Shown here piece by piece: positions 14,571 to 20,827 of a DNA stretch of 22,920 bases. Source of the stretch: CAYRPN01 sp964426135. GTDB lineage: Bacteria > Planctomycetota > Phycisphaerae > Phycisphaerales > Phycisphaeraceae. Each line of letters starts with the position of its first letter. Within the stretch, counting starts at the first letter, position 1. The notes beneath the pieces were generated by a model. It ran no database searches, had not been told where the DNA came from, and saw nothing but the letters and a program-made list of their open reading frames with translations. The position numbers and the translations under genes are program-made. Location of the stretch: positions 1 to 22,920 of the forward strand of contig CAYRPN010000091.1 of assembly GCA_964426135.1 (NCBI GenBank). Direction: 5' to 3'.

Positions 14571-17500
14571 ATGAATCACATGGATCACCCGCGCAAGTCG
14601 ATCGCCATGTCGATGGCATGGACCATCCTCGGGGCGATGGCCATCGCCGATGTCAGCTTCGGCGCTGATGCGGCCGTTCCAACTCTTCCCGCAACAGCGC
14701 CGGCAACCGTGTCAGTTGATTTCGCCACCCACATCAAGCCCGTCTTCGCCAAGCACTGCGTCTCCTGTCACGGCCCGATCAAGCAGCGGGCCGGCATTCG
14801 CCTCGACACCGGCGCCCAGACTCTGCGCGGCGGCAAGGGCGGCGCGATCGTCGTGCCGCACAAGCCAGCCGACAGCGCGCTCATCAAGGCAGTCCTGGGG
14901 CAGGATGACCTGGAGAAGATGCCCAAGGACGCCGACCCGCTCAGCAGCGCGGAAATCGCGCTGCTCACGGCTTGGATCGAGCAGGGCGCCCGCATTCCGA
15001 AAGACGAATCCCCCGCCGCGGCCATCGATCCATTGAAGCACTGGTCGTTCCAACCCCCCGTGAAAACACCGCTGCCGACGGTGAAGAACGCCGCATGGTC
15101 GCACCATCCGATCGATGCGTTCCTCGCCGCCGAGCACGAGAAGCGCGGGCTCACGCCCGTCGGTCCCGCGCCGCGCCACGTCCTGCTCCGCCGGGTCTAT
15201 CTCGACCTCACCGGCCTGCCGCCGACGCCTGCGGAAATCGCCGCGTTTGAAAAGGCGTGGGAGGAATGGGAGAAAACAAGAGGGATCAAGGGACCGAGCG
15301 ACCAAGCGACCGAGGGTTCGGACCCGAAACCCGAAACCCGCAACCCGACACTCGCCGATTCCGCCGGCTCCGCACCCTACACCCTAAACCCTACGCCCTA
15401 CACCCTTCTGGTCGATCGCCTCCTCGCCTCCCCGCGCTACGGCGAACGCTGGGGCCGGCACTGGATGGATGTCTGGCGCTACTCCGATTGGTACGGCTAC
15501 GGCAACGAGCTGCGCAACAGTCAGAAACACATCTGGCGCTGGCGCGACTGGATCATCGAATCACTCAACAGCGACAAGCCCTACGACCGCATGATCGTTC
15601 AGATGCTCGCCGCCGACGAAGCCGCGCCGGATGATCCCAACGCGCTGCGGGCCACTGGTTTCCTCGCACGCAACTACTACAAGTTCAACCGCAACGTCTG
15701 GCTTGACAGCATCGTCGAGCACACCGGCAAGGCGTTCCTCGGACTGACCACCAACTGCGCCCGCTGCCACGAACACAAGTACGACCCGATCGAGCACGAG
15801 GAGTACTACGCGCTGCGGGCGTTCTTCGAACCGCACCAGCTCAGGCTCGACCGCGTGCCGGGGCAGCCGAACACGGATGCCGATGGCCTGGCACGGGTGT
15901 TCGATGCCGACGCGAACGTGCAGACTTTTCTCTTCGAGCGCGGCAACGAGAAGCGGCCGGTGAAGGACAAGCCGATCGCCCCGGGGATTCCGCAGGCGCT
16001 GGCGAAGGCCGGCCCGGAGCTTTCCATTCAACCGGTGCATCTGCCCGTGGCGGCGTACTACCCGGCGATGCAGCCTTTCGTTCAGCAAGAGTTCGTGGCG
16101 GCGGCGAAGAAGTCGATCGCCGACGCCAAAGCGGGGCTGAACAAGGCGCAGGCGGCGCTGGAAGAGGCACGGAAGAAGCTCGCGGAGTTCGACGCGAAGG
16201 AGCAAGAAAAGGAGAAGGTGAAGGATAAGCCGGCGATCGAAGCGCCTGCGGGCAAGAACGCTGGCGCACCTGCGTCGATGCCTGGCGAATCGGCTGCCGC
16301 GCCGGTGTCGAAAGCCGGCGATGGAGCGCCCGCGCCGACGCCCGGCGGCGCCAGCAACGCGGCGAAGCCTGTCGTGGTGACCACGCGCGAAGCGCTGGCG
16401 TTCACGGTGGAGAGCAGCGAGAAGGCCGTGGACGTGGCGCGGCTGCAGGTGGCGGCCGCGGAGGCGGAACGGGTCAGCGTCGAAGCCCGCATCGCCGCGG
16501 ACATCGCCCGTTACGCTCAGCCGCCTGCCGCCGACGCCGCCGCGCGGATCAGCGCCGCCGCTTCCGCCGCGCGCCATCAGCAGTTCGCCGCCGCCCAGGT
16601 CGCGCTGGCGGACGCGCAGAAGAAGATCGCCGACGCTCAGTTCGCCGCCAAGTCCGGCGACGCCAAGCAGGCCAAGACCGCCGAAGACCTGACGAAGAAT
16701 CTGCCGAACCTCATCAAGAACCGCGACAACGCCAAGGTTGTGCTCGACAAGACCGATGGCGATTACGCCCCGCTGATGCCCATGCAGGTGAAGACCAGCA
16801 CAGGCCGGCGCCTCGCGCTGGCGAACTGGATCGCGTCGAAGAAGAACCCGCTGACCGCCCGCGTCGCCGTCAACCACATCTGGATGCGCCACTTCGGCCA
16901 GCCGCTCGTGCCCACCGTGTTCGACTTCGGCCTCAACGGCAAGCCGCCCACGCACCCGGCGCTGCTCGATTACCTCGCGGTCGAGCTGATGGAAAACAAC
17001 TGGTCGATGAAAAACCTGCATCGCCTGATCGTCACCAGTCAGGCGTATCAGATGGAGAGCGGAGTGGGCCTAGGGCCAAGGGCCAAGGGCCAAGGTGAAG
17101 AGCGGAAAGGGACCGAGGGACCAAGAGACCAAGCGACCAAGGGATCGGACCCTACACCCTACACCCTAAACCCTAAACCCTTCCTTTCCGACCCCGACAA
17201 TCTCCACCTCTGGCACATGAATTCCCGCCGCCTCGAAGCGGAAGCCGTGCGCGACAGCCTCATCCACATCGCCGGCAAGCTCGACCTGACCGCCGGCGGA
17301 CCCGACCTGGACCACGGCACGGGCCTGAACACCTACCGCCGCAGCGTCTACTACCGGCACGCCCTGGAGAAACAGATGACGTTCCTGGCGATCTTCGACG
17401 CCGCCAGTCCGGTGGAAGGCTATCGCCGGGCGACGACGGTGGTGCCGCAGCAGGCGCTGGCGCTGGCGAACAGTTCGCTGGCGCTGGACATGGCCAAAGC

Positions 17501-17720
17501 AGTGGCGGCGGAATTGACCGGCAACCTCGGCGCGGCCACGGCGGAAACGAGCGCCGCCTTCATCCGTGCTGCGTACCTGCGCGTGCTGTGCCGCGAGCCG
17601 TCGGCAGAAGAGACCGCACTGTGCGTCGAATTCCTCGCGGAAGAAAAACAACCGCAGCGCGGCCGCGAGAATCTCGTCCATGTACTGATCAATCATCATG
17701 AGTTCGTGACGATTCGGTGA
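14571..17720 (+). CDS. Planctomycete cytochrome C (PSCyt1) / DUF1549 / DUF1553 protein
   Basis: The 1049-residue protein begins with a probable signal peptide (SIAMSMAWTILGAMAIADVS, ending near Gly-Ala-Asp-Ala, 31-34). A heme-type motif CVSCH (63-67) lies in a PSCyt1 domain (about 50-120). DUF1549 (about 165-425) carries RRVYLDLTGLPPTP, LLASPRYGERWGRHW and CARCHEHKYDPIEHEEYY, whose CARCH (396-400) is a second possible heme or metal site. An Ala/Glu/Lys-rich, probably coiled-coil stretch with a Pro/Ala linker (about 505-735) separates it from DUF1553 (about 740-1045; ARVAVNHIWMRHFG, FDFGLNGKPPTHP, NSRRLEAEAVRDSL). These proteins are exported and highly multiplied in planctomycetes; roles in polysaccharide breakdown or electron transfer have been proposed but not shown. 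Two repeat insertions are in frame at about residues 237-280 and 832-870. The partner DUF1501 gene is at 18811. Confidence 0.93.
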   Translation: MNHMDHPRKSIAMSMAWTILGAMAIADVSFGADAAVPTLPATAPATVSVDFATHIKPVFAKHCVSCHGPIKQRAGIRLDTGAQTLRGGKGGAIVVPHKPADSALIKAVLGQDDLEKMPKDADPLSSAEIALLTAWIEQGARIPKDESPAAAIDPLKHWSFQPPVKTPLPTVKNAAWSHHPIDAFLAAEHEKRGLTPVGPAPRHVLLRRVYLDLTGLPPTPAEIAAFEKAWEEWEKTRGIKGPSDQATEGSDPKPETRNPTLADSAGSAPYTLNPTPYTLLVDRLLASPRYGERWGRHWMDVWRYSDWYGYGNELRNSQKHIWRWRDWIIESLNSDKPYDRMIVQMLAADEAAPDDPNALRATGFLARNYYKFNRNVWLDSIVEHTGKAFLGLTTNCARCHEHKYDPIEHEEYYALRAFFEPHQLRLDRVPGQPNTDADGLARVFDADANVQTFLFERGNEKRPVKDKPIAPGIPQALAKAGPELSIQPVHLPVAAYYPAMQPFVQQEFVAAAKKSIADAKAGLNKAQAALEEARKKLAEFDAKEQEKEKVKDKPAIEAPAGKNAGAPASMPGESAAAPVSKAGDGAPAPTPGGASNAAKPVVVTTREALAFTVESSEKAVDVARLQVAAAEAERVSVEARIAADIARYAQPPAADAAARISAAASAARHQQFAAAQVALADAQKKIADAQFAAKSGDAKQAKTAEDLTKNLPNLIKNRDNAKVVLDKTDGDYAPLMPMQVKTSTGRRLALANWIASKKNPLTARVAVNHIWMRHFGQPLVPTVFDFGLNGKPPTHPALLDYLAVELMENNWSMKNLHRLIVTSQAYQMESGVGLGPRAKGQGEERKGTEGPRDQATKGSDPTPYTLNPKPFLSDPDNLHLWHMNSRRLEAEAVRDSLIHIAGKLDLTAGGPDLDHGTGLNTYRRSVYYRHALEKQMTFLAIFDAASPVEGYRRATTVVPQQALALANSSLALDMAKAVAAELTGNLGAATAETSAAFIRAAYLRVLCREPSAEETALCVEFLAEEKQPQRGRENLVHVLINHHEFVTIR
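15281..15405. repeat. Heptad-array insertion 1 inside the PSCyt1/DUF1549/DUF1553 gene
   Basis: A 44-bp block of GACCAAGCG-type units (15281-15324) matches 17108-17151 at 38 of 44 positions by eye. It is followed by four C3N4 triplets (15323-15346: CCCGAAA, CCCGAAA, CCCGCAA, CCC) and, after a non-repetitive stretch, five triplets (15375-15405: CCCTACA, CCCTAAA, CCCTACG, CCCTACA, CCC). Reading stays in frame and gives PSDQATEGSDP and PYTLNPTPYTL. The insertion lies between WEEWEK and LVDRLLASPRYGE, segments that are usually close together in DUF1549. Confidence 0.85.
17066..17180. repeat. Heptad-array insertion 2 inside the PSCyt1/DUF1549/DUF1553 gene
   Basis: It begins with four G3N4 units (17066-17089: GGGCCTA, GGGCCAA, GGGCCAA, GGG), continues with the 44-bp block related to insertion 1 (17108-17151), and ends with five C3N4 triplets (17150-17180: CCCTACA twice, CCCTAAA twice, CCC). 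The product reads EGPRDQATKGSDP then TPYTLNPKPF. It sits between SQAYQMES and DPDNLHLWHMNSRR, which are normally separated by only a short loop in DUF1553. Confidence 0.85.
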
Positions 17721-18061
17721 TGCCTATGGGCGAGGTATTCGCACAAGTTGGGTTCGTCCTGCTGGCAGCGATCGTCCTGACAGCGATCGCGATCGCCGGA
17801 CGAGCCATCTTTGGAAGTGCCGATGCGGCTCGGATTCGGCGCCTCGTCCAGGCTGACGGCAGCCGTGTGGAAGCGATTGAGTGCAGTGCCGTTCGAACAG
17901 GCGGAAAGATATGGGGTGTTTCGGTGTTCCGAGGTGTCTTTCTCACCGATTGGCTGGTCCATACCATTGATCGCAATGGACAGCGTCACAGGATGAACAT
18001 CTGTTGCGGACCTTTTCGCTGCGTTGTTCATGCTGACCAGGTTGTTGACCGGCAATCGTGA
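17720..18061 (+). CDS. Hypothetical small single-pass membrane protein
   Basis: I do not recognise this family. Its ATG at 17720 shares the A of the preceding TGA stop (17718-17720), an arrangement that favours translational coupling; ATG at 17726 is the alternative. The 113-residue product has one hydrophobic segment, FAQVGFVLLAAIVLTAIAIA (about residues 7-26), then a polar domain with short strand-like stretches (VEAIECSAVRTG, IWGVSVFRGVFLTDW, HTIDRNGQRHRMNIC) and several Cys residues near the end (Cys-Cys at about 95-96, another at 100). It probably sits in the cytoplasmic membrane. It lies between the cytochrome gene and the toxin-antitoxin pair. The absence of a Shine-Dalgarno sequence keeps confidence moderate. 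Confidence 0.55.
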   Translation: MPMGEVFAQVGFVLLAAIVLTAIAIAGRAIFGSADAARIRRLVQADGSRVEAIECSAVRTGGKIWGVSVFRGVFLTDWLVHTIDRNGQRHRMNICCGPFRCVVHADQVVDRQS

Positions 18062-18073
18062 TTGATTGACGAA

Positions 18074-18102
18074 TTGGCAGCTATGATTGAGGCGACTTTT
18101 AT
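18074..18102 (+). promoter_or_regulatory. Weak candidate promoter for the DUF433/DUF5615 pair
   Basis: TTGGCA (18074-18079, 5/6 match to TTGACA) and TTTTAT (18097-18102, 4/6) are 17 bases apart, just upstream of the antitoxin start. If used, the leader would be only about ten bases. It would let the pair be transcribed independently of the cytochrome gene. Confidence 0.2.
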
Positions 18103-18116
18103 AGATGGGATCAGCC

Positions 18117-18350
18117 ATGAGCATGCCCAATCTCCTCGACCGAATTTCAAGTGACCCGAAGATTTGCCGGGGCCGTGCCTGCATCAAGGGCACGCGTATT
18201 CCCGTGTCCGTCATCCTCGATAATCTGGCAGCGCGAATCAGCGAGGTAGAAATCCTTCGGAACTATCCAACGCTCACTCGCGAGGACATAGAAGCCGCCT
18301 TGGAATATGGGGCACACCTGGCGCGCGAAGAGATCTATCCGTACGTCTGA
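18117..18350 (+). CDS. DUF433 family antitoxin
   Basis: The 77-residue protein has the family pattern: NLLDRISSDPKICRGRACIKGTRIPV, then VILDNLAARIS-EILRNYPTLTREDIEAALEYGA. DUF433 proteins carry a winged or helix-turn-helix-like DNA-binding region and are usually encoded just upstream of a PIN-like toxin, as here: the DUF5615 gene starts 11 bp after this stop. The likely role is to bind and neutralise the toxin and to repress the pair's own promoter. I start at the ATG at 18117 because the family core begins right after it; an in-frame ATG at 18105 is possible. The pair interrupts the usual neighbourhood of a DUF1549/DUF1553 gene with a DUF1501 gene. Confidence 0.85.
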   Translation: MSMPNLLDRISSDPKICRGRACIKGTRIPVSVILDNLAARISEVEILRNYPTLTREDIEAALEYGAHLAREEIYPYV

Positions 18351-18361
18351 TTGTGATCGCG

Positions 18362-18730
18362 ATGCGAATCAAGCTCGACGAGAACATGCCGACGGACCTC
18401 GCCGAATTGCTTCGGCAGATGGGCCATGACGCCCACACCTGCCACGACGAAAATCTGTGCGGTGAAGAAGTCGGCTCCATCGCGCGGGCGGCGATCAGCG
18501 AGAGTCGGATTCTGATTACGTTCGACCTGGACTTCTCCGATGTCCGCCGATTTGAACCTGGCAAGCACCCCGGCATCATCCTGCAGCGGCTCTATGACAA
18601 CCAGAAGATTCCTTCGTGCATCTCGGCGGTGCGACGGGCGTTGGCGGAAGTCCCCGAACCGATCATCGCGGGCGGGATCACGATCGTGGAGCCGGCGCGT
18701 ATCCGAACGCGGTTGAGGCGAGATGGATGA
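18362..18730 (+). CDS. DUF5615 family PIN-like toxin
   Basis: The 122-residue protein opens with MRIKLDENMP, the classic start of DUF5615 (PIN-like) proteins, so I use the ATG at 18362 rather than the GTG at 18353. Acidic residues typical of PIN-type nucleases are visible: Asp6 in KLDENMP, Asp30-type acid in CHDENL, and Asp55, Asp57 and Asp60 in ITFDLDFSD. The later GIILQRLYDNQ and SAVRRALAEV segments also fit. By analogy to VapC-like toxins it may cleave RNA, but DUF5615 activity is little tested. It pairs with the DUF433 gene 11 bp upstream; the two almost surely form one transcript. Confidence 0.85.
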   Translation: MRIKLDENMPTDLAELLRQMGHDAHTCHDENLCGEEVGSIARAAISESRILITFDLDFSDVRRFEPGKHPGIILQRLYDNQKIPSCISAVRRALAEVPEPIIAGGITIVEPARIRTRLRRDG

Positions 18731-18797
18731 ATGTGGCTCGGTCTTGGCTATGACCGCGTCCTGCCAATGTTCGCCGAAATGCTCGTTTTGAAATGAT

Positions 18798-18801
18798 GGA
18801 G
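18798..18801 (+). promoter_or_regulatory. Ribosome binding site choosing the 18811 start of the DUF1501 gene
   Basis: GGAG lies nine bases before the ATG at 18811. It overlaps the codons after the alternative in-frame ATGs at 18793 and 18796, which have no comparable site upstream. The choice also places the twin-arginine motif near the N terminus. Confidence 0.5.
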
Positions 18802-18810
18802 ATTGCTGTG

Positions 18811-20313
18811 ATGGAACGGCGCAATGAAAACCTGATTCCCCGTCGCCATTTCCTCACCGATATCGGCATGGGCTTCACCGGCCTGGCGCTCGGAGCCATG
18901 CTGCATCGCGATGGTGTTTTGCGCGCGGCAGAATCAGGGACGCCCGGCATGGCCGCTTCAAGCGGCCATGCCCACGGCCAACCCGCCCACTTCCCCGCGC
19001 GGGTGAAATCCGTCATCTGGCTCTTCATGGTCGGCGGCACCAGCCACATGGAGAGCTTCGATCCGAAGCCGGAATTGAACAAGTACGCGGGCAAGACCAT
19101 CGCCGAATCGCCTTACAAGAAGACGCTGGAGTCGCCGCACCTGAAGGAGAACCTGCGCGAGTTCGTCGCGGGTCTGCACAAGGTGCAGCCGAAGATTTAT
19201 CCGATGCAGATCGGCTATCGGCCGCGCGGCAAGAGCGGCATTGAGGTGAGCGACTGGTACCCGCACGTGGGCGACTGCATCGATGACATCGCGGTGGTGC
19301 GTTCGATGTGGACAACGGACAACGACCACGGGGCGCAGCTGCAGTTTCACACGGGTCGACACGCGCTGGAGGGGCCGTACCCCACGATCGGCTCGTGGGT
19401 GCGTTACGGACTGGGCTCGGTGAACGACAACCTGCCGAGTTTCGTCGTGCTGGGCAAGCCCATCGCCGACTGCTGCGGCGGCACCGAGGCGCATGGCGGC
19501 AACTACCTCGGCCCCGAGTACAGCGGCGTGCAGTTGGCGGTCGATCCGAACAACCCGCTGGCGTTCAACACGCCTTCCGCGTGGGCGCAGGTGACCGCTG
19601 ACGAACAGCGACGCAAGTTCGAGTTGATCAACCGCCTCAACCGCACCGCCGGCGCGGCGTATCCTGATGACCCGGCGCTGCGTGCCCGCATCAAGAGCTA
19701 CGAACTCGCCTTCCGCATGCAGACTGCGGTACCGGAGGTGATGAAGTTCGCCGAGGAGGCGGAGCACACGAAGAAGCTTTACGGCCTGGATCAGGACGTC
19801 ACCCGCACCTTCGGCCAGCAGTGCCTGGCGGCGCGCAGGCTGGTCGAGCGCGGCGTGCGCTTCGTGCAGGTGTTCCACGGCAGCAACGGCGGCGCGGGCG
19901 AGTGGGACGCGCACAGCAACCTGAAATCCGGCCACGAAAAGCTCTGCGCTCAGACGGATAAGCCGATTGCCGGTCTGCTGCGCGATCTGAAGCAGCGCGG
20001 CCTGCTCGATGAAACCCTCGTCCTCTGGGGCACGGAGTTTGGACGCACACCGGGGGCCGAGGGCAGCAATGGCCGGGATCATCATCCGTACGGCTTTTCC
20101 ATCTGGCTCGCCGGCGGCGGCGTGAAGGGTGGCACGGTGCATGGGGCGACGGATGAACTGGGCTTCCACGCGGTGGAGCATCGCCATTACGTCACCGATC
20201 TGCACGCGACGGTGCTGCACCAGTTGGGCCTGGATTCACGCAGACTGGAAATACCGGGGCGCAAGAGACTAGACATGGATCACGGGAGCGTGATCAAGGA
20301 TGTGCTGGCGTGA
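18811..20313 (+). CDS. DUF1501 family exported protein (sulfatase-like fold)
   Basis: The 500-residue protein starts with an apparent Tat signal: NLIPRRHFLTDIGMGFTGLALGAML, quoted here as PRRHFLTD (10-17) and a hydrophobic stretch to about residue 31. Family motifs include GGTSHMESFDPKPELNKYAG, VVRSMWTTDNDHGAQ, HTGRHALEGPYPTIGSW, VFHGSNGGAGEWDAHSN and GTEFGRTPGAEGSNGRDHHP. DUF1501 belongs to the alkaline-phosphatase/sulfatase superfamily by fold, but the reaction is unknown. In planctomycetes the gene normally sits next to a DUF1549/DUF1553 gene, and the one at 14571-17720 is its likely partner, here separated by about 1.1 kb. Residues 46-54 are a palindromic insertion (GMAASSGHA) just after the signal peptide, probably in the unstructured mature N terminus. 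Confidence 0.92.
   Translation: MERRNENLIPRRHFLTDIGMGFTGLALGAMLHRDGVLRAAESGTPGMAASSGHAHGQPAHFPARVKSVIWLFMVGGTSHMESFDPKPELNKYAGKTIAESPYKKTLESPHLKENLREFVAGLHKVQPKIYPMQIGYRPRGKSGIEVSDWYPHVGDCIDDIAVVRSMWTTDNDHGAQLQFHTGRHALEGPYPTIGSWVRYGLGSVNDNLPSFVVLGKPIADCCGGTEAHGGNYLGPEYSGVQLAVDPNNPLAFNTPSAWAQVTADEQRRKFELINRLNRTAGAAYPDDPALRARIKSYELAFRMQTAVPEVMKFAEEAEHTKKLYGLDQDVTRTFGQQCLAARRLVERGVRFVQVFHGSNGGAGEWDAHSNLKSGHEKLCAQTDKPIAGLLRDLKQRGLLDETLVLWGTEFGRTPGAEGSNGRDHHPYGFSIWLAGGGVKGGTVHGATDELGFHAVEHRHYVTDLHATVLHQLGLDSRRLEIPGRKRLDMDHGSVIKDVLA
18946..18972. repeat. Intragenic 27-bp palindrome, in frame in the DUF1501 gene
   Basis: Perfect 13-base arms, GGCATGGCCGCTT and its complement, flank one central C. 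It starts on a codon boundary (codon 46) and reads GMAASSGHA. It shares the outer GGCATG, the central GCTTCAAGC and the reading frame with the elements in lpdA and sucB, while the inner arm differs with compensating changes on both sides. Confidence 0.8.
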
Positions 20314-20348
20314 GTGGTTTACGAAAATGAAAAGGGACGGCGGGCGCT

Positions 20349-20376
20349 CCGGCCCCCTCTCCCGCCGGGAGAGGGT
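20349..20376. repeat. CCCTCTCCC dispersed palindrome (copy E)
   Basis: CCGGCCCCCTCTCCC, GCC loop, GGGAGAGGGTTA. It lacks the GGTGAGGG tail of copies A, D and F and appears truncated. Confidence 0.7.
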
Positions 20377-20392
20377 TAGATTCTGACACTGT

Positions 20393-20419
20393 CACTTCTG
20401 CGCACGGCGCACAGAAGTG
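20393..20419. repeat. Hairpin 25 bases after copy E, past the DUF1501 gene
   Basis: CACTTCTG (20393-20400) and CAGAAGTG (20412-20419) are exact inverted copies, and GCGC on both inner sides extends the stem with a bulge. It could be a transcript end or protection structure. Confidence 0.6.
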
Positions 20420-20429
20420 TGCATCGGAG

Positions 20430-20506
20430 AAGTCAAAATAGTGAATGCAAAAGTCAGAGCCCGTGGGCGCGTCAAATTCTGATCTTTGACTTTTGCATTT
20501 TGACTT
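20430..20506. repeat. AT-rich inverted repeat
   Basis: The right arm 20487-20506, TGACTTTTGCATTTTGACTT, is the inverse of the left arm 20430-20456, except that the left carries a five-base insertion (AGTGA) between AAGTCAAAAT and ATGCAAAAGTCA. The AT-rich arms differ sharply in composition from the flanking GC-rich DNA. Confidence 0.75.
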
Positions 20507-20531
20507 GGCCCCCTGAACAACCCAAGGAGTC

Positions 20532-20599
20532 TCGCGCAAAGGCGCAAAGCTCGCGAAGAAACGCGTCGAACTTTGCGTGCTTTGCGCCTTGGCGCGCGA
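20532..20599. repeat. Inverted repeat with GCGCAAAG core
   Basis: TCGCGCAAAGGCGCAAAG (20532-20549) faces CTTTGCGCCTTGGCGCGCGA (20580-20599), matching with a two-base gap. An extra CTTTGCG sits just before the right arm (20571-20577). Confidence 0.65.
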
Positions 20600-20763
20600 T
20601 TCTCGTCGGATAATCAGAATTCACACTTCACTATTTTGAGTTTTCCCGGCTCTGCCGGCTTAGGGGAGGGTCGGACCAGCATTGATCGACAGCCCATCGG
20701 AAAATTCAAACGTGCGATGCTCAACCCGAGATTTCGCGCTGTACTTATCCACATGGTCGTTCC

Positions 20764-20803
20764 GCCCTCACCCAAGCCCTCTCCCGAAGGGAGAGGGGGC
20801 CGG
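20764..20803. repeat. CCCTCTCCC dispersed palindrome (copy F)
   Basis: GCCCTCACCCAAGCCCTCTC, then CCGAAGGGAGAGGGGGCCGG. It is nearly the same as copy D at 11921-11960. It is followed by short GGAGTC/GGAGCC repeats up to 20820, and ends just before the lipoprotein gene's stop. Confidence 0.8.
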
Positions 20804-20827
20804 AGTCGGAGCCGGAGCCGTTCTGGG

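Larger units (their letters stand above)
20314..20827. other. Repeat-rich gap between convergent DUF1501 and lipoprotein genes
   Basis: The 514 bases hold five repeat structures and no convincing gene: CCCTCTCCC elements at 20349-20376 and 20764-20803, and inverted repeats at 20393-20419, 20430-20506 and 20532-20599. Both flanking genes end here, so one or more of the hairpins may terminate transcription, but none is followed by a clear T run. Confidence 0.7.

Noticed and set aside
15561..17021. 486-codon open frame on the minus strand
   Set aside because: It is antisense to the PSCyt1/DUF1549/DUF1553 gene and has an Arg/Val/Leu-rich, motif-free product, the usual shadow of a GC-rich gene.
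17150..17180. CCCTAAA repeats as a true telomere or eukaryotic contamination
   Set aside because: They are short, internal, and read in frame within a planctomycete-specific bacterial gene.
18958..20220. 420-codon open frame on the minus strand
   Set aside because: It is a shadow of the DUF1501 gene, which has family motifs throughout.
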